Assembly (NCBI GenBank): GCA_002914805.1 | Contig: JXTB01000186.1 | Location: forward strand, 186,701 to 250,700 | Direction: 5' to 3' | DNA from: Parasponia andersonii | Taxonomy: Eukaryota; Streptophyta; Magnoliopsida; Rosales; Cannabaceae | DNA length: 64,000 nucleotides | In this document: positions 25,501-38,934 of the stretch, piece after piece | Position numbering within the stretch: position 1 is the first letter of the stretch | Layout: every line of letters begins with the position of its first letter | Program-made: the position numbers and the translations under genes | Notes under the pieces: generated by a model | Told to the model about the DNA's origin: nothing | Databases searched by the model: none | Seen by the model: only the letters and a program-made list of their open reading frames with translations

Positions 25501-28500
25501 ACACAATTCAAAATAACTCAAACAATATTAGTATATGACTATATATTATTATATCATTTTTTTTTAAATCTAGTTGAATCATTATTATATAAAAAAAATC
25601 GAAATTAACTTATATATAATCGAGAAGTGGGGGTCAGTGCGAGATATTCAATTCCAAGTCCACTTTGTCTTGCTAAATATTAAACAAAGAATCTTCGTCC
25701 TATATACCGCACCATTTATAATGGTAAAAACCCGCATTATTCGGACCGATACACTGCAATGCATCACTCCATTTGGTGAAATTGACATTTTTTATCTATT
25801 TCCGTACAATTTTTCATTTAAATCAATACACAGAGCAAGTATCAATTCTTATATCTGTGGTCTTCTTTTATGTCTTGGATTTTAGTTTTTTTTTTTTTTT
25901 TTTTAAACATTACAATGATGCAGATGTCACTTCTAAAGTGATCAGTTGTAATTTATTTGATGCATGCTTCCATCGTTTCTCTTTAGGTTGCTAGTGCTAT
26001 TTTAGGATTTGGGATGATGTATTTTAAGTGAGATAACAATGAAATCTGGTAAAAAGGTTGGTTCGAAACATTTTGGTGGGAGTGTAGATATTAAATTGTC
26101 TATAATGGTAATTTATTTCTCCAACTATATTTTATATCAAAAATATATTTAATAAGAGGTGCCTTTATTTCAGCATGGGTGTCAATATAGATATCCATAT
26201 TTACATATATGTGCTGAAATTTTTTTAGAAGAAAATCATAATATACCCTCACTTAATGACAAAATTTTTACTCAAGCCTCGTATTTCTATATTTAAATTA
26301 TTATTAACTAAGTTCTAATTAAACCATAACCCATTTTTATGTTTAAAAAAACACCCTGCCGTTGAACTCTATAATTTTTTAGGCCTGGATTCATTTTAAA
26401 ACTCAATTATAGGCTAATCCATTAAGAGGGGAAAAAGAAAAAAAAACAATGACGTTACAATATTAAATTTTTTGAAAACAACAACTACGTTAACAATGTC
26501 AAACAAGAGCACCATATAAACGTCAAGAAACTTAAAACTAACGGTAAGGATAAACGACGATAGTCAAAAAACGATAATGGTCGTAAAAAATATATTTTAT
26601 GGAAACGACAACGATATACAACGACACTATGCAAAATATGCTAGAAACTACAAGAACTTTTCCGAACGACAGAAACTTAGCAACAACCACGGTATCAAAA
26701 AACGACAGTGTCTCCGAGAAACGACAATATCATCTATGCGATAACTGTTCTCTTGAACTTCATGAATATGCCTTTATCTCGTATAAACAACAAAAAAACG
26801 ATGAACACATACCAAAAAAAAAAAGGAAACATTACATTTTAGTTAATTAGAGCGCGTTTAATATAAAATTCGAATCATATTCTATAAATTTAAAAACAAC
26901 TTTTATCCTATTAATTTTTTATATAAAAATTGTTTCTTGATTTATAAATAAAATGTGAATCATATACCATAGGCGCTCTTAAATTTTATAAAAAATATAA
27001 AAGTAGACAATCCTAAAAGACAATGTGTTTAAAAATAAATAAAAAGAATATTTTAACGATCTCTTGAAAATTATAGTAAGAAAAACACCGAGAGAAAACA
27101 CAAATCAACGGAAAAGCTATCGATATATTGGTTCATATGGGAGAAAATTTTAAAAGATTCAACTACTATTATAATATTTCTCTCAAAAAAAAATCTCAAT
27201 ATATATATTGAGGGGTAAAAATCTCTATATACTGTATGTGCCAAAAAGGTTTTTTTTTTTTTTTTAATATAGTGAAAAAGAAATTAAAAGCACAAAATTT
27301 GATACAGTTGTACATTAGAATAGTTGCTTTTATTAAAAATCACTTCTTGTTTTTTTTTTTTTTTTGAGCAATAGATATCATATCAAATGAAACGATAGTT
27401 TTTTAATTTACTGCGAATTAGGCTTATTAATTCACTATAGGATTTATTTGTATATTATTTTGTTTACAAACGAGTTTTCGTTACCTACTCTTTGTGGATA
27501 ATGATAGATGTCTCAATTATTGTATTAAATTTCTTTGAATAATACTTAGGAGCAACATATGGTGTTCAAAACCATAGGATATAATATTTTTTTATTGACA
27601 AATTATAATTACATTTCATGACACTCATATTGTTAATTATAATCACTTAATAATATAATTACACCTTATGTGATGGTGGACACTACTGATATTTTGTAAC
27701 ATTGCATATTTTTTTATATCAACGTATATAATATGCGAGTTATGACTGTATTAAAAATTATTAGAAATAAATTAAATATTATTAGATAGGACAAATCACA
27801 TGCACGTAGTAGTAAAAAATTGATACAATAATTAAGATACCAACGATTATCCATTCCTCATTCAAAAGGATTACTATATTTATTTTGGACGGCAAACTTT
27901 GAATAAAAGAGTTCATTGACAAGTTCTTCTCAATATGTGTACTTTTTCAAATTCGCCGTATTCTCGAGTGAATCACTAAGTCTTTGATCGTGTATTAATT
28001 CCATCTCACCTACGTTCCGTGCATAAAGAAATAAAACAAAGGTTCTGTGCTTGAAACATTTGCAATCTGTTCACTTAAAAAAAAAAAAAAAGTCTAATTG
28101 CGATCTGAACGAATTATCAATTAAATTACATCTAAGAAAAATTACTCAAAATTAAAGAAGGCTTATGGATATTGGATGAACAAGTGAATTAAAGTAACAT
28201 TAATTTCAAAGTGATATGCATTTGACCTTTACATAGACATAACGAAGATAACAATCTCCACCACAAACCAACTAAATTAATCAATAATAAATAAAAATGG
28301 GCACAATTATTCACTTCCTCCCGTTTCTCCATGTCTCTCTTACGTTCTTGAATTTGCTTTTCTGATATATGAAGGCTAAGCTTTATTAAGACAACAAGAC
28401 ATATCCCAACTCAACCTTCATCACACCAAAAAACGACATATACCATCCCAACTAACACCACGTAAAACGACATATTACTTCTACTACTCCAAACATATGT

Positions 28501-28504
28501 AAGC
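22564..28504. other. AT-rich intergenic DNA between NUP188 and the proline-rich gene
   Basis: About 5.9 kb without a recognisable gene. The first 150 bases hold the NUP188 5' leader and probable promoter; no clear TATA box was seen. The rest is AT-rich with poly-A/T runs, including about 27250 and 27350. One SINE is recognised (22983-23098). Short open frames here have low-complexity translations and no family match that I recognise. Confidence 0.6.
22983..23098 (+). mobile_element. tRNA-derived SINE copy C, degraded
   Basis: GGGCTAACTCAGTTGGTCTA keeps the A box, but the B box region is decayed. The tail segment GTGGTCATTAGTTAAGTCTC and the A-rich end match copy D near 40790. Flanks TCACAAATTACATAATT (22966-22982) and TCACAAAGTACATAATT (23099-23115) form a 17-bp duplication with two mismatches. 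Confidence 0.75.
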
Positions 28505-29914
28505 CTAAGGATGTTGAGTGACAGATACCTTTCCAAACTTGGGATGGCCAAAGTACTTATGATAAATCCCAGGGAAAGGTGGAAGCTTAGGGAAAAGAGG
28601 GTGTTGAGGGAACTTAGGGAAAGGAGGGAGATGTTTAAAGAAAGGGTGCTTAAAGAAAGGGTGTTTCGGCTTGTAAACCGGAACCGGAGGCGGAAGCGGC
28701 TTTGTTATAACTGGAACCGGTGGTGGAAGAGGCTTCTCAATCTTGGGAGGACATGGATTCTTCTTGGGAACCGAAGGGGGAAACTCTTTCTTTGGAGCTT
28801 TTGCTTTTGGAGGATTAGGCTCCTTTTTGGGAACAGGGGAAGGAAGCTCTTTTTTGGGAGCTGGTGGAGGAAGTGGCTTTTGGGGTTCAGGGGTTTTGGG
28901 AGAGAAAAATGGGTGGTTTTTGCGGAAATGGTGCCAAAAGAAGGCGGAAGCGCATGTCACCGGCGAGAACTTGAGCTTTCCGGGGAGTCCAAACGTGTGT
29001 TTGTCATCGGTTTTTATGGTTTTGGATACAATCTTAGAGGACTCCAAGCCATCATGATCAGGACATGGTTCGGCTGATGAGCTATGGAGTTGTGCATAGC
29101 ATTCCTCGTTGAGTTTTCCTTCCTTTACGAGCTCGTGAGGGAGGGACACTTTGAATTTTCCTTCTTCGTCGAGCTCTCCACTTCCTCTTGTTTTGAACTG
29201 ACCATCTGGTGTTTTACAGTCTATTGTCACATGAAGACCTGAGGTGATCAAAAGATATGAACATGGTCGTTAATGGTTGTTTTGATTCGATGCAAACTCT
29301 TTAGCCACTGTCCTTAGTCAAAAGAATGGTTAATGAGTACCTGAAGTCTTGTACTCAGTAGTAAAATGTGAGAAGAAATACTAATAATTAACACAGAGGA
29401 TCAACCTTGGTCCTGTTCATTTGGTACATTTTCTATATGCATGGCAAAAAAGTGAAACGACAAAAAAGAGTATCAAAAAAAGGGAAGGAATGAACACATA
29501 CGTGACTCCTAATGTGGACGGCATTCCTAGTATGGCCCCTAAATTCATTTTGTATCAGTTATAGTACCTAAAGTTGTTATGTCAAAATCCCAATGTTGCT
29601 TTCTATCAAATTTGACAGTGAAAGCTTGACACAAGGACTACAAGTAATACTTGTACAAAGAAAGTTCGTACAAGTGAAAATTCAGAGATTCAATTTGGAA
29701 TAAAAAAGTACAACGATTACATGGACCTTTGTGTTACATAACCTGAAAAGGCTTGTTTGGGCTCAAAGTTATTCTGAGCACAGTCTGCGCATTCTCCAAT
29801 CCCAACTACCTCAACTGTCTTCTTTTCATCACCATAGCACAAGCAAACTGCCGAAGCCAAAGACAACCAGAAGCACAGAAGTGCTCCTCCTCGGCAAGAA
29901 GGAAAAATCCGCAT
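28505..29914 (-). CDS. Proline-rich cell-wall protein with Ole e 1 domain (PRP2/PRP4-like)
   Basis: Two exons, 29914-29743 and 29238-28505, give 301 aa. Residues 1 to about 28 are a secretory signal peptide. The next part (VEVVGIGECADCAQNNF, then GLHVTIDCKTPDGQF) is a pollen Ole e 1/extensin-type domain with paired cysteines. The C-terminal half is proline-rich with repeats such as KPLPPPVPV, PKKE and HPFFKHPFFKH, fitting a structural wall protein. The layout matches Arabidopsis PRP2 and PRP4 as I remember them, but I cannot tell which is the closer counterpart. The repeat exon is so purine-skewed on the plus strand that a long spurious open frame appears opposite it. Confidence 0.9.
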
Positions 29915-30031
29915 TGAAAACTACAAAAGAAAACTGCAAAAAGAAGAGAAGTAAAACTCACTAGTTGTTATTATAGGAATGTTATATCTTCTATTGTCAA
30001 GGTATGAGAGAATTGAGTCCTTGAAGCCTGG

Positions 30032-30038
30032 TTATATA
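30032..30038 (-). promoter_or_regulatory. Probable TATA box of the proline-rich protein gene
   Basis: The minus strand reads TATATAA, 118 bases upstream of the start codon, leaving room for a leader of about 85-90 bases. Position and consensus fit a strongly expressed wall-protein gene. Transcription start is inferred. Confidence 0.55.
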
Positions 30039-32539
30039 GTGGTGTCTTTGGTGATGAGTTGAGAGGTCTCACCAACACTGAATTAAGCTCTTCACGTGAG
30101 GTTAGGGACCCCCCTCTTAAGAGAGCAAAATGTGCTTGTTATTGCCTCATTTAGAAAAGGACAGCAACGTGATCACCGGGTATCATCTACTATATGACAT
30201 TATTTTTCATTGAATGAGCTCCAACTACACAGCTTAATGCTTCTGTTTCTCTTTATCTCTCTAAGCCTACTAACCAGCATCCTATTAATACCCTTCTCTT
30301 TACAAGAAGTGAAATTTCGATGCATTTTGAAGAACTGGCAATAGGGTATAATTTTGTTATCAACTTTTTATTGTTTTTTTTAAGTCACACACTCTTTTTC
30401 ATGGGATTGATAAGTTATACACAGTTGGGAAGTCTGGAAGAAGTAAGTATATGTATAAAAAGCATTTGCAATAAAATTAAGGAATGTATCAACTTCACGT
30501 GAATCAACTACATTTTTTTACCAAATTTTTATCTGTCTCAATTGCTTTTGTATATGCTAAATTTGCATATTCAAAGGCTTTCCTGTGAACCTAGAAAAGG
30601 AATGAATTTTGGTGGTGGATGTAAGAATCTAGAAATTTTAACCACGAAGGAAATATAAACAATATGACCTGTACGGCGAAAGGCAATTGTGGGGTTTTAG
30701 TCTTTCGAAGTTTGCGACTTTCTGATATAGTCAACATAAAAGAGTAAAATAAAAGTACCATAAACTCTGACATGATCGATGCTTCTAAATAATTCTTGCA
30801 GTTGAAAATCGAGGAAGCTTAGGACCACAACATACCAAACTCTTGGGAATCTGTTTACTTAAAAGTTGGCTAGAGTTTTGCTGTATAAGTAATAACATGC
30901 CTCATTAAAAGCCCACGTTTACTGTACATGCACACAGTAAAACGCTGGTTACATCATTATCATCTATATATTCTCTTAAACAAATTGATGCCATTAAATG
31001 ACATGGAAAGTCTAATCTTAGTGTGGTGTATGAGTGTGCTTAATCCATGTAATTGTCTTAATCAATAATCACCAAAGCCCTTTTTTGCTTCCTAATGTTC
31101 TTCTTTTTGTGAGCATTTGCCATATATTGCGTCGTTTGAGCTTATGAAATTGAAGAGTGTTAATAACAGTCACTTATCAACCTCTTTCTCACGAAATTGA
31201 AGAGTGTTAATAACAGTCACTTACTCAAACATATTATTTTTATTTATTAATGCCACGTCGGTTTTCTCATTATTTACAACATTGTCACTTATTTTATTCA
31301 TATGTCAATCGATAATTTTAGATATGAGAAAGAGATTGACAAAGTAATTACTAGTATTTCGATACAAATTACGTCATTTCTAATTAAGTACTTCCCATAT
31401 AGTATTTATTAGATTACGATTGCTAATAGCATAATCTCACGTGGGTGTTTATTTATATCACTTTCGGTTACAAACCGCTTTAACCTTTTTGGATCCTAAT
31501 TAAGGATCCTGTCCTTAGGTTCAAATGGTGACAGTTATGCATATTAACTATTGTTCAAGCATTTAGTTGCTCTGCTAATACAGCAGGAACATATAGAGTG
31601 GCCACATCAGCTGATGACTTTGCTATAAATCGATGTTATGACATTTGCAAATAGGTAGTTAGGTAACTTAGGTTGCACAACTCTTGCAAAGCTAGGCCGG
31701 GAAGTAGAAAAATAGTTTCCTACACATGCACATTAACAAACAATTATAGCTGCTGTAAAAGGTGGGAAAAAGGTAAAAATTTATCGCAGTGATATGAATG
31801 GAAATTCTGGTTTTGAGGTGTATTTGTAGCCATGTGAATGTCAAGTTAAGATTTTTAAGTGTTTTAAGTAACTTATGGCGACCTGCATGGGGCTTGCCAA
31901 TATTGATTCCATTACTAAAGTAATAAGTAGTAACTTCCAATAAGTTCAAAACCACCCAAAAGCACAATTGAAAAGCTATAAATAAATAAATTCCCCTTTT
32001 AATTTTATTGAAATTTCCCACTTTATTTGGTACTAAAGGATGGTATGAACTATGTTCTAGTTTTCCTTCAATTACAAAACACAATTTAGGAAAAGATAAA
32101 ACCAGTCAGTCTAAGGGTTAAAAAAAAAGGAAAAAAAAAAAAAGCAAAAGTCGACTTGCTAATATGAAATGATATGGCTTTGGGCCCGGTGATGTTGCCC
32201 CGTCATGATTTCATTGAAAGATACAAGATAATGATAATGACACTAACACACAAGCTATTATGCACCACAATGACAGTCGATAATATTTGTTAACAAATAT
32301 ATGGAGGATCTATCCCTCAATTAAACCCCTAAGCTGCCTATACAGTCGCTATACGCAGATTAGAGCTGTCTCAAATAATAGCTATAAATGAATCAATCTT
32401 TATTAGGTGGTATTTCATAAAAGATATCATGACATTGTAGATTCCAAACAAAAACAGAAAACGATAAAAGGACAATATTTCTAACATAGGTAGTAGATAA
32501 TTGATATTCTGAAGTCCATCAACTTCAAGTGGTTATTAA
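30039..32539. other. Intergenic DNA upstream of the proline-rich gene
   Basis: No gene seen. A 31-base segment, GAAATTGAAGAGTGTTAATA onward, occurs twice at about 31145 and 31193. The rest is unremarkable AT-rich sequence, probably including the promoter of the proline-rich gene near 30040-30500. Confidence 0.55.
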
Positions 32540-32993
32540 GGGTTTTTAGCTCCTGTGGTCCCTGAACTTTATAAAATGTGACAGTTTAGCCCTTGAACTG
32601 AAAAAAGTGACAAATTGGTCCTCAAATTTATAATAATGCTACAATTTGGTCCAAAATGTAAACAAATGTTTGTTTCGCAACGGAGCCTGTGGTCCCTGAA
32701 CTTTTTAAAAGGTGGCAAATTGTATCATTATTGTAAATTCTTGGTTGAATTGGTCACCTTTTTTAGCTCAAGGAAGAAATTGTGACCTTTTAAAAAGTTC
32801 AGGGACTAAAGGTGCTAAAAACCCTCTGCAAAAAATGAAGACTCCGGAGGCTCCATTACGAAATAAACGTCCGTTTCCAATTTGAATTGTAGCATTATTG
32901 TAAATTTAAGGACGAACCTGGTCACTTTTTTTTAGTTCAAAAACGAGATTGTAACATTTTATAAAGTTCACGGACGACAGGCACTAAAAACTC
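32540..32993. mobile_element. Mutator-like foldback MITE with nested palindrome
   Basis: The outer arms, about 145 bases each (near 32540-32686 and 32850-32993), are inverted repeats starting GGGTTTTTAG and ending CTAAAAACTC. The flanks GGTTATTAA (32531-32539) and GGTGATTAA (32994-33002) form a 9-bp target duplication with one mismatch, the length typical of Mutator-like elements. A second inverted pair inside (GTCCCTGAACTTTTTAAAAG near 32702 and its complement near 32790) resembles the outer arms. No coding sequence is present, so movement would need a transposase from elsewhere. Confidence 0.8.
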
Positions 32994-33716
32994 GGTGATT
33001 AACAAATCTAGGAAAATGCCAAAGAATCACTTTCATGTAGTACAATTTACGTTTCCATTTCTCCAGCTGTGAAGTACAATTCCATTGCTGCATTAATATC
33101 ACAATACCATTAACGAAAATAACCATGGAATTCTTTTCCTATACGATCTCAGGACCAATTTCATGCAGTTTGGGCCAGTCCCACCACCATGAATCTAAAC
33201 TGAGAATCTGAATAAGGGGTTCAGATTCTATGGCATCAATGTGATGTAAAGGATTAGTAACAAAAAGTAGCCAAAACAACTAAAATCAATGAAATTTGAG
33301 AGAACAAAAATAGTTTTAGCAGCTATGAAGTTTCGGAACAATTCAGATTCCTTGTATCACGCGATACATCATATACGGACCACCTAGCACAAAAACATTC
33401 AGATTCCTACACAACTATACTAAAGGGAATAGTATACTGAATAGTAATAAGCAGTGAAAAAAGAAAATGCAATCTTAAAAACAAAAAATTCTTTCCTCAT
33501 TAACTAATATCCGTTAGTTTTACTTCAAAAAGGCTCAAAGTCAAGTTCAAGATATTGTGAATGTAACATTTCCATAAGCTACAACAGCAAGGTAAAATTT
33601 CTGGTCTAGTTGTCAAAACTAGTTCAACTATTTCAGCTCTCAAATCCCTAACGCAAGTTACAAGAGCTTGAACCTCCCTGTATTCTCCTCGGCAACAGAA
33701 CCGTGACAACTTTTAT

Positions 33717-36420
33717 CTACTTCTTCTTCTTTGATTTGCTTGAAAGTGACTGAGTAAATGCAGTTCCCTGAGAATCAAAGGGAAAAATGGAACAGATTAG
33801 CAGCAGTTCTCAGTACAGTATAAAGGGATCAGGGGCATAATTCCTCAGCATTAACTACGTACCTGAAGCCATTCATCCATTGACGCATCAGTGGTCTTGG
33901 TCCCAACTTCCACCTTGGGTGCTCTCTTAGTTTTCTAATGAAATAAACAGACATTAAAGAAAGTATTATCATGAAAACAAATACGTAAATAAATATGAAT
34001 AGTTTGCCATGAGAACATCAAAGGAAACAATTTCTAGTAAGGTGTTTGCTTTTTCTTCATTGTATCTTCAGGTGTAAAATTTATCAAAACACCCAACCCC
34101 AAAATCTGGTCTATCTGAATCCCCTAAGATTGGTAATAACTATATCATGATAAACATCACTGCCCATCATTCTCTTTCACTGGACATGCAAATGAAATTG
34201 AAATTCGTGGAGGACAAAATCAGTACCATACCAGAAAAGGCACCAGTTCATACTGACTGCAAGTTAATAGGTCCTTACAAAGACTTTCCTTTTTAATGGC
34301 TAAGAAAAAAGTCTTGCAAACGTACTACCGAGTCAATTGAACACACAATTGAATTATTAGTACCTTAGAAAGGCGCTGTATTTGACCATGAACCCACAAG
34401 ACAAGTAGAACAAGAAGAGCAATTCCAAGAGTAACAAGGAAAACAGATTCAATGCTGAGGAATCCACCAGCCTCAACAACTTCAATGGTACCATTGTAGA
34501 AGGTGCTCTGATAAGGATGCTGGTCTATCTCATAGATAATAGTACCCACAAGATCAAAACTTCCAGGCTGTGTCCCGCCCAAGAAAAAAAAAAAAAAACA
34601 GAGCTCAAGGTCAATCAAATGTTTTTTTCATTCATTCTTGTAGATCAAAAAATAAGAAATGACATACATAGGAGTGATTTCAAAAATTGAAAATGCACAT
34701 CACTTCCACTGAATTCAAGTACCTGCAAGTACTTGCTGACAGCAAATATGTAGGGGAAAGTAGCCTGAGCTGTAGCTGGTACTGATGCATTGTTAAAGCT
34801 CTAGACAAGATAAACATACATGTAAGCAATGAGATAACATAGAAATGAACCGAATCAAGCAAAGGGTAAAAAAAATCTTGATGCAATTCCCATCAGGAAG
34901 CCCTGGAGACACAAAAGACAATGGTAATTGAGCACTAATTGAGAAATCTCATGATGTTGAGGGAGAAAACCTATGAGCAACCAACATATATGTGGTAAAA
35001 GCAACCGATAGTTTATATTGTAACCTGGAAAAAAAAAAAGACTAAAAGTTCTCTTCAATCTAAACGAAAAGAGGAATAAATAAAAAGCTTTGTTGAGAAC
35101 AAGAGTTCTGATAATTCACATTTCACACTGAGCAAAAGCTGACACATTCGATATAAAAATCTATTAAATTTGAGAAACCCAAGACTCACCAGTGCACTCA
35201 GATTTTGAACCAGCATATTATGATCAAATGGGAGATGAACACTAGCTTTAATTGCAATGACGTTCACGCTTGAGTCCCCTGTTTTTTCATACAGAAATGC
35301 AACTAAGCTCCATCTCTAACAATCGTAAACAATCATATGGTAACATACGTTCGCACACCCACAGAAAAAGCAAAGAATTTGGCAATTCAGACAGAAAAAA
35401 GATACCAATGTAAGCCATCACAATGGAATGGCAATACAGAATTAAACTTCGAAGCAAAAGAACATAATATCAAGTACACCCAAGAACAAACAAACTGAAA
35501 AAGGCTAATAATACCAAACTTCCATATTCATTTCATTACCGTCGTTTTTAATTCCGACTAGTAGCTCAGTCTCTTCTCCCGCTGTAACCACTGCAAAAAG
35601 GAAGAAATCAACTTAAATGTTATACGACACATAACTACACAACAGTTCTCCACTCTTAAACATTGAAAGGAACTCTCACATCGTGCGCTATTCTTCGGGA
35701 AAACAGAGACTGTATGAATTCCTGGAGCAGGGCTAAAATTTCCATCACCAAAGTCCTGGACATCCTCGCCAACAATCCCAAGATCACTGCTTTCTTCTAC
35801 AGCCTCGGAAACGTCCGAATCTGAATCCGATTGACCCCTAGCAACTGAAAAAACAAAGCTCAACAAGTTATTGTCATTTCCACCGCTAATCGAAACAGAC
35901 CCACCTAACACGTAGATCACAATTCAAAGCAGCACAAAACTGAATCCAGACCCATTATGAATTCATACATCCCATATGAAATCTGTACGTTGACCATCAC
36001 ATACAATTACAAAATTGCACTAGCTCCCTAGTGTTTCACCAGCTTAGAAATTCCCAAACAATAAGCTGTGTTGCATTATGCTCTTATTTCATAAGCAAAA
36101 TTGCAACAAAATGAATTGATTGATTATTCAATCACTCCCACAATAGACACGATTTCGATATCATTTCGCTTTCAAAGAATTCAAATACCCGTCCAGCCCA
36201 GTTTCCCCACACAAAAAATAAAAAATAAAAACCTAATCTAGAACGATAATTTAATATCAGGCGCAACAATAAATTTACATCCCAACATAAAACCAAAAAA
36301 AAAAAAAAAAAANGTGTATCAGTAGATCTAGATCTAGGAAACGAGGAAAAAATAATAACCTTGAAGGAAAGGGGATGCGATGAGGAGAAGAGCGAGGAAG
36401 AAGACCCTGATAAGCTTCAT
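33717..36420 (-). CDS. Translocon-associated protein subunit alpha (TRAP-alpha), 8 exons, 256 aa
   Basis: Single-pass ER membrane protein of the TRAP complex, which assists protein translocation at the Sec61 channel. Exons: 36420-36360, 35844-35680, 35590-35540, 35278-35190, 34800-34723, 34567-34364, 33934-33863, 33767-33717; all junctions are GT-AG and the frame closes at 771 bases. Visible parts are a signal peptide (MKLIRVFFLALLLIA), an acidic luminal stretch (SDSDVSEAVEESSD), the luminal domain with glycosylation sites in NNASV and YNGT, a membrane span (SIESVFLVTLGIALLVLLVL) and a basic cytosolic tail ending KSKKKK. Length and tail match plant TRAP-alpha. Confidence 0.95.
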
Positions 36421-36661
36421 CGGCACCATTAGAGAAGAGAGCTTCGGCTTTCTCTTCTTTGTTTCAGAAAATATTATGGAGAAGAGAGAGGGAGGAGAGG
36501 AGAGTTTCAACAGAGACTCCTAGCAGAGACAAAATGTCAAAATTGACAAATTTGGGCTTATATTGGGCTTGGGGAGATGTTTTTGGTCTGGAAAATGCTG
36601 AAACGTGCGTCTGGGATACTCGTAGCCCCAACGTCGTCGTTTCCACTACGAGCGACTTTAG

Positions 36662-36677
36662 TGACTCATTGACGTCG
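36662..36677 (-). promoter_or_regulatory. Paired bZIP-type sites upstream of TRAP-alpha
   Basis: TGACTCA (36662-36668) and TGACGTCG (36670-36677) lie side by side about 250 bases upstream of the start codon. Another ACGTCG lies at 36631 and an ACGTG near 36603. ACGT-core sites bind bZIP factors, and ER translocon genes are often induced by bZIP factors in the unfolded protein response. The link to TRAP-alpha is inference; no canonical ERSE was seen. Confidence 0.35.
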
Positions 36678-36941
36678 TTTGAAAATAGACAAATATTACG
36701 TATCCCACCTTATATCTCACTCTTTTATAGTTATAATTAAAATATTAAAATATTTATGTGTTAATTTGAATTTATATGTTAATTATTAAAATATTTTATA
36801 GTTTTAAGATTATTGATAATATTTGGGAAAAATTAAATATTATTATTAGAAAAATTCTTGTACAAAATTAAAATTTAAAGATTAGAGAAAAATTGAACAT
36901 AAAAAAATAACAATAGAAATTTACATCAATATTTGAGCACA

Positions 36942-36962
36942 NNNNNNNNNNNNNNNNNNNNN
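36942..36962. other. Short assembly gap (21 N)
   Basis: A run of 21 N in AT-rich intergenic DNA. A single N also lies at 36313 at the end of a poly-A run in TRAP-alpha intron 1, a place where base calling often fails. Confidence 0.95.
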
Positions 36963-37361
36963 TCATATTAATATTTGAGAATTTGATGTTGTTATTTTTT
37001 AGTCTCAATATTATTCATATTTTTTTTAGGTTTAATGCTTCTCATATTCTAAAAATTCTCACTCTTATGCTTCAAGCATCTCTTGTAAGACTTAGATTTG
37101 ACGCAGTGCATATGACATATTTTCTTACGTAAAAAATAGATACAATATCATAGTTTTAATACACGTTGAAAGTAAATTATGAGCAACATATAGAATTGCC
37201 AAGGGAAATCAAAATCAAAATTAAAAGAAGTCTTAAAAACATACATATTTTAAAAATTGAAATTGTGACCTATATGAATGTTCAATTATTTATATATAGT
37301 AGTAACTAACTTTAATTATAATACTTTAGAATTAGGAGTGTTATTTATTCTTTTACTGTTG

Positions 37362-37480
37362 AATGATGCATATAATCTAACTTCTAGATTTAGTTCAATG
37401 AATTACAAAAAATATACTCTTTAAATGATGCATATAATCTAACTTCTAGATTTAGTTCAATGAATTACAAAAAATATACT
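37362..37480. repeat. Tandem duplication, 57-bp unit, period 62
   Basis: AATGATGCATATAATCTAAC begins two identical units at 37362-37418 and 37424-37480, separated by five bases. Confidence 0.92.
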
Positions 37481-38266
37481 ATCTTTACTTTCTAAATTAA
37501 ATGTATTAAGATAATGACAATTATTTGAGAATTAGAAAAAAAAATAAAATTAAACTTAAACATAACAAAAGGTTTAATGCATTTAAAAAAAAATTAACAT
37601 AACAAAATATGTTATAGGAAAAAAGAAAAAAAATAGATAACCAAACATAAATGTAAATATAAAAAATTTATATTGTTATATATCTAAGATATTAAAATAA
37701 ATATAAATAGTAAATCTATTAAGATAATAACGGTTATAAATTTTTTAAGAGAAAAAAATCTATTAAGATAATGACAATTATAAAATTTTAAACACAAAAA
37801 AAAAAAAAAAACTTAAGCGTAACAATTTTTTGGGTTTTAAAGGTTCAATGTATTTCGGGAAAAAAAAAACAGACAACCAATCTTAAACGTAAATGCAACA
37901 ATCTAATATTGTTATATATCCCATGTATTAAAATAAATATAAATAGTACATCTAGTAAGATAATGACAATTATAATTTTTTTTAAAAAAATCTTAAAAGT
38001 AACAATTTTATAGATTTAATGTATTACTATTAATATAAATGTAGGTTCCATGTTTGTTTCTTTTTAAAAAAAAAAAAAACATTAAACATAACAAAGTTTC
38101 AATTATTAAATAAAGAACAAAAAAATTATTATTAAATTATATTTTATAATCTACATATTATGACCAAACATATCATGAAAAAATTTAAAATTTTATAAAA
38201 GTTTAAAAAATAGAATAGTGATAAAAAAAACTATCAGAATTTTGATACTTTCTCTCTATTACAGGC

Positions 38267-38270
<4 letters not shown>

Positions 38271-38306
<36 letters not shown>
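38271..38306. repeat. (TA)n microsatellite
   Basis: About 18 uninterrupted TA units in intergenic DNA. Confidence 0.9.
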
Positions 38307-38310
<4 letters not shown>

Positions 38311-38934
38311 GTGAATGATAATCAATTTATTTTACCAATTGAATAATAACAACTTATCTCATGATGCCAAGTGATATTGAAAAAAATACTAAACTAGATT
38401 GAATATCTAGCATTATTCCTTCTAAAATTGTGTTTTTAAAATTATATTTTGATCTTAATAAAATATTATTATATATATTTTTTAAATAAGACATTTCTTA
38501 AATTTCTAAATTAATTTTGATAAAATACTATTTTTCTTTTTTTAAAATAAGATGTTTATTTTAAAAGAGTATTCTCGTCCTTATCTTATTGCTTGACTTG
38601 TGAATGGATAAGTGTATGATACACTCTCTTTTCACACGCATTTTTACTAAAATATAAAAGTGGTAAGGGCAAAAAAGGGATTGAAACCGAAACTAATAGG
38701 GAAATTGATATGAGCAGCAATAATTTGGACTAAAATAATTTTTTAAGAAGAGTTTTGAAAAATGATATTTTTAATAGTATTATAATATTGTGTGACGGAG
38801 GATTCCACAATTTGTGACTATTAATTAGTTATAAGAAAATTTATAATTTTATGGTCATAAATCTAGTAACTCTGGTCACGTAACACTGTAATACTTTTAG
38901 AAATGTCATTTTTAAAAATACTCATAAAAAGTTA

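Noticed and set aside
28511..29077. Long plus-strand open frame of 188 codons opposite the proline-rich exon
   Set aside because: It is the antisense shadow of the proline-rich coding repeats; its Arg/Gly-rich translation mirrors the Pro codons.
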